From Anaeromonas sp052088025 (lineage in GTDB: Bacteria > Bacillota > Clostridia > Tissierellales > SIT17): DNA of 6,370 bases. Below are positions 1-6,212 of the stretch, piece after piece. The notes below the pieces were generated by a model. The model was not told the origin of the DNA and did not search any database. It saw only the letters and a program-made list of their open reading frames with translations. The translations under genes were made by a program, and so were the position numbers. The stretch covers positions 1 through 6,370 of the forward strand of contig NZ_JBQCYD010000074.1 of assembly GCF_052088025.1 (NCBI RefSeq), read 5' to 3'. Positions within the stretch are counted from its first letter, which is position 1, and every line of letters begins with the position of its first letter.

Positions 1-1
1 T

Positions 2-1009
2 GATGCAGTAGGTAAAAATGAGTTAATGAATTTATTTTCAAGAATAGGTAAAAAAACAGGACTTAGAACCCTCCCTCAACCGACTTTTATTGTAATGAGT
101 GGTACAGGTCTTCATATTTACTATGTATTTAAAGAGCCAATTGCTTTATATCCGAATATTAAGCTTCAGATGAAGCAGTTAAAGTATGATTTAACTTTTA
201 AAATGTGGGAGTATAAGGCGACTTCACAAGAAAAACAGATACAGTATCAGTCAATTAATCAAGGCTTTAGAATGGTTGGATCTAAAAATGATAAGTATGA
301 TTTACCTGTAAAAGCTTTTAAAACTGGAGAGAGAGTTACTTTAGACTATATTAACTCTTATGCAGATGAAGAAAAGAATAAAGTAGATATAAATGTGCCT
401 TTTAGACCCACTCAATATAGTTTAGAAGAAGCAGAAGAAAAGTTTCCAGAGTGGTATGAGAGAGTTATTGTTCAAGGAAATAAGAGAGCTAAGAAATGGG
501 ATATAAAGAGAGATCTATATGACTGGTGGTTAAGACAGTCTTATAAAGTTAAGGGTGGACATCGTTATTTTTATTTAATGTGTATGGCAATTTATGCTGT
601 AAAGTGTAATATTCCGAAAAGTGAAGTTCGAGAAGATATGTATAAAATATTTGATGAATTAAAAGAAATAGAACATTCCAATCCTTTAGAAGAAGATGAT
701 ATTAAATCGGCTTTAGAAACTTATGATAGACAATACTATAATTTTACCATTGATGACATTGTAAAATTAACAGATATTCCTATTGAAAAAAATAAAAGAA
801 ATTATAGAAAGCAAAAAGAACATATAAAGATAATGAATTTTGTAAGAGACAACATTTCTTATGTAGATACAGATTGGAGAAATAAAGAAGGCAGACCTTC
901 AAAAGAAAATCTTGTCAAGGAATATATAGCGGAAAATCCTGATCATACCCCAACAGAAATAGCTAAAAACTTAAAAATTAGTCGTACAACAGTTTATAAA
1001 TATTTATAA
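2..1009 (+). CDS. Plasmid replication protein, AEP primase-like with C-terminal HTH (5' partial)
   Basis: The frame is open to the left edge, so the gene begins outside the window; the ATG at 26 is internal, has no ribosome-binding site, and is not the real start. About 335 residues are visible. Nucleotides 98-115 encode SGTGLH followed by IYYVF, the pattern of the second (sxH) motif of archaeo-eukaryotic-type primases and related plasmid Rep proteins. Nucleotides 266-292 encode FRMVGSKND, matching the R..GS.N segment that follows in this group. The acidic first motif would lie upstream of the window. Nucleotides 554-742 encode a helical region like primase C-terminal (PriCT) domains. The last ~19 residues (950-1006, PTEIAKNLKISRTTVYKYL) form a typical helix-turn-helix. 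By family knowledge such proteins start or prime plasmid replication; the repeats just downstream (1046-1112) are candidate binding sites. It could instead be an accessory primase of a mobile element. Family call fairly sure; exact role inferred. Confidence 0.72.
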   Translation, partial: DAVGKNELMNLFSRIGKKTGLRTLPQPTFIVMSGTGLHIYYVFKEPIALYPNIKLQMKQLKYDLTFKMWEYKATSQEKQIQYQSINQGFRMVGSKNDKYDLPVKAFKTGERVTLDYINSYADEEKNKVDINVPFRPTQYSLEEAEEKFPEWYERVIVQGNKRAKKWDIKRDLYDWWLRQSYKVKGGHRYFYLMCMAIYAVKCNIPKSEVREDMYKIFDELKEIEHSNPLEEDDIKSALETYDRQYYNFTIDDIVKLTDIPIEKNKRNYRKQKEHIKIMNFVRDNISYVDTDWRNKEGRPSKENLVKEYIAENPDHTPTEIAKNLKISRTTVYKYL

Positions 1010-1029
1010 ACTACTAATATTTCCATAAG

Positions 1030-1038
1030 TGATATGAT
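1030..1038 (+). promoter_or_regulatory. Candidate extended -10 promoter for the HTH/DUF536 gene
   Basis: TGATATGAT reads as an extended -10 element (TG, one base, TATGAT at 1033-1038). No good -35 is visible at the right distance, which extended -10 promoters can tolerate. A start about 7 bases downstream would fall at the left end of the repeat array, placing the repeats in the 5' leader. A second TATGAT (1044-1049) overlaps the first repeat but has only a poor -35 (TTCCAT at 1021-1026). Protein bound to the repeats would be expected to block this promoter. Assigned from sequence pattern only. Confidence 0.35.
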
Positions 1039-1045
1039 GTTTATA

Positions 1046-1112
1046 TGATACGCAAAGTGATACGCATGAAACACGCGATGATACGCAGAATGATATGCAA
1101 TGAAACACGCGT
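1046..1112 (+). repeat. Iteron-like direct repeat array upstream of the HTH/DUF536 gene
   Basis: Six adjacent TGA-led units fill this stretch: TGATACGCAAAG (1046), TGATACGCA (1058), TGAAACACGCGA (1067), TGATACGCAGAA (1079), TGATATGCAA (1091) and TGAAACACGCGT (1101). Unit lengths are 12, 9, 12, 12, 10 and 12. There are two flavours, TGATACGC and TGAAACACGC. The array lies between the Rep gene and a gene for an HTH protein and abuts that gene's ribosome-binding site. Short tandem repeats here are usual for replication iterons or for the centromere/operator bound by a Par-like protein. Which protein binds cannot be read from sequence. Confidence 0.75.
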
Positions 1113-1119
1113 AAAGGAG
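1113..1119 (+). promoter_or_regulatory. Ribosome-binding site that fixes the start at 1128
   Basis: AAAGGAG lies 8 bases before the ATG at 1128, an ideal spacing. The upstream in-frame GTG at 1119-1121 overlaps the last base of this site and cannot be the start, so the longer version of the protein (with three extra residues) is rejected. Confidence 0.8.
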
Positions 1120-1127
1120 TGAATTTT

Positions 1128-1646
1128 ATGGAAGATAAAGTTTATACTTTACTAGATTTAGCTGAAGAATTTGGTAAGGATAAGCAGTTTATAAGAAGAA
1201 GGATAAGTAGGCTTAAACTAAGAGCTATCAATAAGGACAGCAGGGAACATATAAATGAACCTCTGGAGTATGATCACCAAGCTTTTTTGAAATTATCTGA
1301 AGAATTAGGTGTTTCGAAATTTAAAAAAGACAAAGCGAATGAAACACACGATGATACGCGAAGTGACACGCATGAAACACGCGATGACACGCAGAAATTA
1401 TCAGATGATATTAATAAAGATAAGGTAATAGAAGTCTTAGAAAGAGAGCTTGAACATTCTAAAGATAAGTTACGAAAATCAGAAGAAGAAAAAGAAACTT
1501 TGATGAGATTATTAGATCAGCAACAAAGATTATCCTTACAAGCTAATCAAAAAATAGAAATTTTAGAGAGTAAGGATCAAGAAATAAAAGAAAAAATTAA
1601 AGATGGTGAAAAAAAGAAATGGTGGCAAATCTTTAAAAAGGTATAA
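1128..1646 (+). CDS. HTH / coiled-coil DUF536-like plasmid maintenance protein (Par-like or replication-associated)
   Basis: The product has 172 residues. Residues 5-29 (YTLLDLAEEFGKDKQFIRRR region) form a helix-turn-helix. Residues 72-89 are a repetitive hydrophilic linker rich in ET/DT pairs, encoded by a second copy of the upstream repeats. Residues 98-160 are strongly charged and heptad-like, giving a long coiled coil. Within it, residues 122-147 (KETLMRLLDQQQRLSLQANQ and following) resemble the DUF536 segment of proteins encoded beside rep on Gram-positive theta plasmids. The tail is KKKWWQIFKKV. This HTH, coiled coil and basic tail order also matches the single-protein partition factor Par of staphylococcal plasmid pSK1, which binds repeats next to its own promoter. 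I infer DNA binding at 1046-1112, with a role in plasmid segregation or copy control and likely self-repression. No signal peptide or membrane segment is seen. Fold call good; Par versus replication-accessory role unresolved. Confidence 0.75.
   Translation: MEDKVYTLLDLAEEFGKDKQFIRRRISRLKLRAINKDSREHINEPLEYDHQAFLKLSEELGVSKFKKDKANETHDDTRSDTHETRDDTQKLSDDINKDKVIEVLERELEHSKDKLRKSEEEKETLMRLLDQQQRLSLQANQKIEILESKDQEIKEKIKDGEKKKWWQIFKKV
1340..1396 (+). repeat. Second iteron-like repeat array, inside the coding sequence
   Basis: Five TGA-led units: TGAAACACACGA (1340), TGATACGCGAAG (1352), TGACACGCA (1364), TGAAACACGCGA (1373) and TGACACGCAGAA (1385). The last four (1352-1396, 45 bases) align without gaps to 1046-1090 with 42 identities and the same 12-9-12-12 unit lengths. 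In the gene's frame they encode residues 72-89, a linker of ETHD/DTRS/DTH/ETRD/DTQ blocks. The array is 306 bases downstream of its partner and could be a second binding cluster. Confidence 0.8.
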
Positions 1647-1650
1647 ATAA

Positions 1651-1657
1651 AAAGGAG
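1651..1657 (+). promoter_or_regulatory. Ribosome-binding site of mod
   Basis: AAAGGAG stands 9 bases before the ATG at 1667, four bases after the stop codon of the upstream gene. It fixes the mod start and, with no terminator visible in the 20-base gap, suggests that mod can be translated from a transcript shared with the HTH/DUF536 gene. Confidence 0.75.
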
Positions 1658-1666
1658 AGTAATATA

Positions 1667-2749
1667 ATGGCTGAAAATAATGTTGAAACAGAATTATTAT
1701 CACAAATTAAAGAAGTGCTTTTAACTTTCCCGAAGTACTGGGAAGAAGAGGTTTTGTTAAGAAATAAGGTTGCTGAAGACCTTAGATCTTACAATCAAGA
1801 GTTAATCGAAGCACTTTTATCAAATAAATTAGTAAAAGATACATACTCAATTACTTTAAATTCTACTAATATCTTTAAAATTGAAGAATTTATTAGTATG
1901 TTGAGATATAAAAATTATTGGGAAAACAGCTATACAAAATATTCTAATGAAATTGGGTTAACAAGTGAAGGTAAATACTTGAATTATAATACAGATGTAG
2001 TTTTAGATTTTCCTCATAAAGATTCTGTTTTAGAAGGTGGAATGAGTAATGAATATGATAATAAAAAAGAGATATATTATCATAATACTTTAGCAAAAGA
2101 AGAAATAGATACATTATTATCTTCTAAAATATTATCTAATATGGAAAAATACAGTAAAGATGGTGTTCATAAGATAACAGAATTTACTGATAAAGATAAT
2201 TTGATTATTAAAGGGAATAATTTAGTTGCATTGCATAGTTTGAAAGAAAAATACACAAATAAAGTAAATCTGATATATATTGATCCACCTTATAATACTG
2301 GAAATGATGGTTTTAATTATAATGATAACTATACAATGTCAACTTGGTTGACATTCATGAAAAATCGTTTAGAAATAGCTCAGGAGTTATTAAGTGAAGA
2401 TGGTTTAATATTTGTGCATATAGATACAAGTAGATCGAATGGGAAAATAAAAGGAACTACAATGGAGCCATACCTTCATGTATTAATGGATGAAATTTAT
2501 GGGAAAAACAACTATGTTGGTACATTACATTGGAAGAAGAAAAGACAACCATCTTTTTTAAGTAGAATAGCAGCTATTATGGAGAACATCTTAATTTTTG
2601 CTAAAAATGAAAAAAATATAGATATACTATCTATTGAAACAACTACAGACTCAACAAAGAGAGTTGATAATGCATCAAACCCTATTTCAGAAATGATAAT
2701 AAATAAAGGTATTTTATATCGTGGAAATGAAGCTAATACAGTAATTTAA
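1667..2749 (+). CDS. mod: Mod N-terminal fragment (catalytic DPPYNT half)
   Basis: This 360-residue product is what would be made from the mod ribosome-binding site if the TAA at 2747 is real. Residues 1-180 are the N-terminal domain common to type III Mods. NLIIKGNNLVALHSLKEKY (about 184-202) leads into LIYIDPPYNTGNDGFNY, with the catalytic DPPY at 206-209. LSEDGLIFVHID (about 243-254) and the TLHWKKKRQPSF segment follow. The fragment ends NTVI within the presumed target-recognition domain. It lacks the SAM-binding FxGxA-type motif and should not methylate DNA alone. Split methyltransferases that work as two chains are known for cytosine enzymes (M.AquI, M.EcoHK31I), so joint function with the second fragment is possible but unproven. 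Confidence 0.7.
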   Translation: MAENNVETELLSQIKEVLLTFPKYWEEEVLLRNKVAEDLRSYNQELIEALLSNKLVKDTYSITLNSTNIFKIEEFISMLRYKNYWENSYTKYSNEIGLTSEGKYLNYNTDVVLDFPHKDSVLEGGMSNEYDNKKEIYYHNTLAKEEIDTLLSSKILSNMEKYSKDGVHKITEFTDKDNLIIKGNNLVALHSLKEKYTNKVNLIYIDPPYNTGNDGFNYNDNYTMSTWLTFMKNRLEIAQELLSEDGLIFVHIDTSRSNGKIKGTTMEPYLHVLMDEIYGKNNYVGTLHWKKKRQPSFLSRIAAIMENILIFAKNEKNIDILSIETTTDSTKRVDNASNPISEMIINKGILYRGNEANTVI

Positions 2750-2773
2750 AAAGGGAAATATCAAAATAGAACA

Positions 2774-3628
2774 ATGACAACAGAATTTGTAGATGATGTT
2801 ATTATCAAAGATTATCGTGTTGAAAATGACTTTAGAGTAAAAGCTAATTTTAGAACTACACAAGAAGAAATAACTAAATTTTGTAAAGAAGATTTACTTT
2901 ATATAACCAATAGAAACTCCTTCAGAAGATTTGCGAGTGAAGCAGAAAAAAATAAGGCTAAATCCATGACAGACCTATTGTTAGATTGGGGACAAAATCA
3001 AGATGGAACAGAAGAACTAATTGAGCTTTTTGGAACTAAAGTATTTGATACTCCAAAACCCGAAAAATTATTATCTAATATTATTAAAAGTTGTACTAAA
3101 GAAGGAGATATTGTATTAGATTTCTTTATGGGATCAGCTACAACTCAAGCAGTCGCTCATAAAATGAATCGTCAATATATAGGTATTGAACAAATGGATT
3201 ATATTAATACAGTATCAGTACCACGCTTACAGAAGGTAATTGAAGGAGAGCAAGGTGGTATTTCAAAAGATGTTGATTGGGAAGGTGGGGGAAGCTTTGT
3301 CTATGCTGAATTGACTAGCTTAAATGATGAATATATAAAAAATATTCAAGCTTCAAATAGTGAAGAAGAACTAGAAAAGGTATTATTTACTATGAAAGAA
3401 AGTGCTTATTTAAATTTCAAAGTAGATTTAGAGAAAGTATCTTCAAAAAATGAAGAATATAACAATTTATCCTTAGAAGAAAAGAAAGAAGTCTTAATTC
3501 AAACTTTAGATATGAATCAACTGTATTTAAGCTATTCTGAAATGGAAGACGAACAGTACAATATACCAGAAGATGTTAAAGCTTTTAATCACTCTTTCTA
3601 TGATAAAGAAGGTGTAAAAGATGAGTAA
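2774..3628 (+). CDS. mod: Mod C-terminal fragment (SAM-binding half)
   Basis: From the first ATG after the stop, this gives 284 residues starting MTTEFVDDVI. In intact Mods the sequence (Q/K)NRTMTTEF lies inside the protein, and here those residues are encoded directly upstream in frame (2762-2773), so the ATG is an internal methionine and not a native start. The nearest purine-rich stretch (AAAAAGGGA, 2748-2756) is 17 bases away, too far for good initiation; only weak re-initiation after the TAA 24 bases upstream seems possible. Residues include DLLLDWGQNQDGTEEL, KVFDTPKPEKL and GDIVLDFFMGSATTQAVAHK (motif I, D at 116), followed by the C-terminal region contacting Res or the partner Mod in this family. 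The last 8 bases overlap res. Confidence 0.65.
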   Translation: MTTEFVDDVIIKDYRVENDFRVKANFRTTQEEITKFCKEDLLYITNRNSFRRFASEAEKNKAKSMTDLLLDWGQNQDGTEELIELFGTKVFDTPKPEKLLSNIIKSCTKEGDIVLDFFMGSATTQAVAHKMNRQYIGIEQMDYINTVSVPRLQKVIEGEQGGISKDVDWEGGGSFVYAELTSLNDEYIKNIQASNSEEELEKVLFTMKESAYLNFKVDLEKVSSKNEEYNNLSLEEKKEVLIQTLDMNQLYLSYSEMEDEQYNIPEDVKAFNHSFYDKEGVKDE

Positions 3629-6212
3629 TGAAATTTTGCATAAAAAAATTGTAAAACATTTTAATACGATTTTTTCTGAGGCACCACCAGAAGTACCAGA
3701 TTATGTAGCAGATAATTTAAGTCATAAATTAAGACCTTATCAAGAACACGCTCTATCACAATTTATTTTTACACAAGAGATGGATCAAGCTGATATGTAT
3801 TCCAATCATTTACTTTTTCATATGGCGACTGGATCAGGGAAGACCTTAGTATTAGCTTCAAATATCCTTTATTTATACAAAGAACAAAACAAGCAAAACT
3901 TTATATTTTTTGTAAATAGTGACGCTATTATTAAAAAAACGAAAGATAACTTAACAAATACAAATTCTTTAAAATATTTATTTAGAAAAGAAGGGATTGT
4001 TATTGATGGAAATCACATTGATATACAGATCGTTGATGTATTTCCAAGCTTACCAGATCCTAATACTATCTATTTAAAATTAACTACTATACAAAAGCTT
4101 CACTTAGATCTAACAGAGCCAAGAGAGAACTCTCTAACCTTTGAAGGATTGGAAGAATTGGAGTTAGTTCTTTTAGCAGATGAAGCCCACCATATTAACG
4201 CCTGGACTCGTCGAGATAAGAGAAAATTAAATACAAAAGAACAAGAGGAAAGAACATGGGAAAATACAGTTAGTAGACTATTAAAACTTAATCCATCAAA
4301 TAGATTATTAGAATATACTGCAACAATTGACTTAACAAAAGATGTTTTATTTGAAAAGTATAGAGATAAGATTGTTTATCAGTATGATTTAAGACAATTT
4401 ATGAGAGATGGATATTCTAAAAATGTAATGTTACTTAGAGCTGATGAAGAAGATGAAAATAAGATGTTAAACAGTGTCTTATTAAGTCAATATAGAAAAT
4501 ATGTAGCAAGAGATCATGGAGTCGATTTAAAACCAATCGTATTCTTTAAGGCGAATCGTATAAAAGATTCTAAAAATGCTCATGAAAAATTTGTTAATAT
4601 TATTAAAGGATTAAAGCCAGATCAATTAAAAGAAGTGATAGATAGTGGCTATTCTATTTACAAACATCAACAAAGTATTTGGAGTAGTATGTTTTCTTAT
4701 TATAAAGAATTAGACCTAAATCAAGTTGTTCAAGACTTAAAATGGGATTTTGCTGATGGAAATATATTAAATGCCAATTCTAGAGATTTTTTATCTGAAG
4801 AAAATGCTTTGATATTAAACAGTTTAGAAGAGGAAAACAATCCGATACGTGTTATCTTTGCCGTTGCAAGACTTAATGAAGGTTGGGACGTGCTTAATCT
4901 CTTTGATATTGTTCGTATTAGTGAAGGAGCGACTAAAACTAGAAATACAACTGATAGTGAAGCACAATTAATCGGTCGTGGAGCGAGATACTACCCATTT
5001 GAATATAAAGATGAAAAATCATATACTAGACGTTTTGATTTTGGTGGAGAAGATTCTGAATTAAGAGTAGTTGAGTCATTGCACTATCATACAATCAATG
5101 ACAATGCCTATATTAAAAACTTAGAAAAATCTTTAGAGTCAGCTAATATTCAAGTAAAAGAAGACAAGTATCATCATTTAGAAGCTAAAGTAAAACCTTC
5201 TTTTAAAAAGACTCCAATCTTTAAAGAAGGAAAAATTTATATAAATAAATTAATTGAAACAACAGCTGAAGACTATGATACTTTAGAAAAATATAATATT
5301 TCAACTGTCTTTGAAATACCTTTTGAAATGGCGATTGAACAAAAATATGGAAGCAAAATTAATCATAAAATAGCGACTCAAACCCATGAAGTAAGTTGGA
5401 AGGTAGAAGAAAAGTATATTCAAAAAGCAATCCAAAGAAGACCTTTTTTTCATTACGATAATTTGAAAAATTATATGCCTTCTATTTCAAGTATGAAGAC
5501 CTTTATAGAAAGTAAAGATTTTTTAGGCGACTTAACTTTATATATATCTTTGCCATATGAAGCTGAAATAGATGATTTAGACCCAGTAACAAAATTAAAA
5601 ATGGTAGAACGTTTCTTTAAATATATGGAAAAGAATATACGATTAAATTACATGAAAAATCGTGGTACACCTGTTTTTGAAGGAGTAAAGTTTTCAAAAT
5701 TAATAGATGATTATCAAATTGAATTAAATAAAGTAAATAAAGGAATATCAAATATAGATGAATTAATTCAACCTAGAAATATGAGAAATCATGATTGGTT
5801 TATTTATGATAAAGCGATTGTAAACTCTTGGGAAAATTCATTTATCAATTTCATTAATGATTATATAAAACAATTAAAAGAAAAATATAATGAAGTTTAT
5901 TTAATTAGAAATGAACGCAAAGTAAAGATTGTGGAGATAGATGGAACAAGAGGATTTATGCCAGACTTTTTATTATATCTTCAAGATGAAAACTGTACTT
6001 ACCAAATATTTTTAGAACCTAAAGGAGATCATTTAAGAGTTCAAGATAAATGGAAAGAAGATTTTTTAACTTCTCTTGGAGAAAGAAATGATGTAGAAGT
6101 TTTAACTGAAAACGAAGAAGTTCGTTTGCTGGGAATTAAATTTTATTCAGAAACTCCTGAATTAAAAGAAAGATTTAGAAATGATTTTATAGAAAAGACT
6201 TTAAAAGAATAA
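3621..6212 (+). CDS. res: Type III restriction-modification helicase-nuclease Res
   Basis: This 863-residue protein is the restriction subunit of a type III system. It binds Mod, uses ATP to signal along DNA between two inversely oriented unmethylated sites, and cuts near one of them. The SF2 motor is complete: RPYQ at 38-41, Walker A MATGSGKT at 68-75, DEAH at 187-190, the TAT motif at 233-235, NEGWDV at 419-424 and QLIGRGAR at 449-456. The C-terminal nuclease shows PD at 781-782 and E799-P-K801, the PD...ExK core typical of Res proteins. Length is normal for Gram-positive Res. The start ATG overlaps the mod stop (ATGAGTAA) and has AAGGTG at 3609-3614, six bases upstream, so it is translationally coupled to the end of mod. 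No damage is seen. It should need Mod for target recognition, so its activity depends on the interrupted mod. Very sure of family. Confidence 0.95.
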   Translation: MSNEILHKKIVKHFNTIFSEAPPEVPDYVADNLSHKLRPYQEHALSQFIFTQEMDQADMYSNHLLFHMATGSGKTLVLASNILYLYKEQNKQNFIFFVNSDAIIKKTKDNLTNTNSLKYLFRKEGIVIDGNHIDIQIVDVFPSLPDPNTIYLKLTTIQKLHLDLTEPRENSLTFEGLEELELVLLADEAHHINAWTRRDKRKLNTKEQEERTWENTVSRLLKLNPSNRLLEYTATIDLTKDVLFEKYRDKIVYQYDLRQFMRDGYSKNVMLLRADEEDENKMLNSVLLSQYRKYVARDHGVDLKPIVFFKANRIKDSKNAHEKFVNIIKGLKPDQLKEVIDSGYSIYKHQQSIWSSMFSYYKELDLNQVVQDLKWDFADGNILNANSRDFLSEENALILNSLEEENNPIRVIFAVARLNEGWDVLNLFDIVRISEGATKTRNTTDSEAQLIGRGARYYPFEYKDEKSYTRRFDFGGEDSELRVVESLHYHTINDNAYIKNLEKSLESANIQVKEDKYHHLEAKVKPSFKKTPIFKEGKIYINKLIETTAEDYDTLEKYNISTVFEIPFEMAIEQKYGSKINHKIATQTHEVSWKVEEKYIQKAIQRRPFFHYDNLKNYMPSISSMKTFIESKDFLGDLTLYISLPYEAEIDDLDPVTKLKMVERFFKYMEKNIRLNYMKNRGTPVFEGVKFSKLIDDYQIELNKVNKGISNIDELIQPRNMRNHDWFIYDKAIVNSWENSFINFINDYIKQLKEKYNEVYLIRNERKVKIVEIDGTRGFMPDFLLYLQDENCTYQIFLEPKGDHLRVQDKWKEDFLTSLGERNDVEVLTENEEVRLLGIKFYSETPELKERFRNDFIEKTLKE

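Larger units (their letters stand above)
1667..3628 (+). pseudogene. mod: Type III restriction-modification methyltransferase Mod, broken by one in-frame stop
   Basis: Read through the TAA at 2747-2749, this is one continuous frame of 653 codons plus the final stop, close to the usual length of type III Mod proteins (EcoP15I Mod is about 645 residues). Mod transfers methyl from S-adenosylmethionine to adenine N6 in an asymmetric target and supplies DNA recognition to the Res nuclease. The order DPPYNT catalytic motif (codons 206-211), variable target-recognition region, PKPEKL and DFFMGSATT SAM-binding motif (from codon 485) is that of beta-class amino-methyltransferases. The stop falls at codon 361, in the probable target-recognition region, and the reading frame is the same on both sides, so this is a nonsense change or a multiple-of-three indel, not a frameshift. 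No other damage is seen, suggesting a recent event or a sequence error. The gene ends overlapping res by 8 bases, the usual mod-res coupling. Confidence 0.8.

Noticed and set aside
26..28. ATG at 26 as the start of the Rep gene
   Set aside because: There is no ribosome-binding site, the frame stays open upstream to the window edge, and the protein would lack its first catalytic motif.
1046..1112. CRISPR array
   Set aside because: Units are 9-12 bases, adjacent and without unique spacers; no cas genes are present.
1119..1130. GTG at 1119 as the start of the HTH/DUF536 gene
   Set aside because: It overlaps the AAAGGAG ribosome-binding site; the ATG at 1128 has ideal spacing.
1663..1668. TATAAT as a -10 promoter for mod
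   Set aside because: It overlaps the mod start codon and could only serve a transcript starting inside mod; more likely chance in AT-rich DNA.
2745..2755. Phase-variable tract or programmed frameshift in mod
   Set aside because: The T3A5G3 run is too short for typical slipped-strand switching, and both halves are in the same frame, so a frameshift would not restore the protein.
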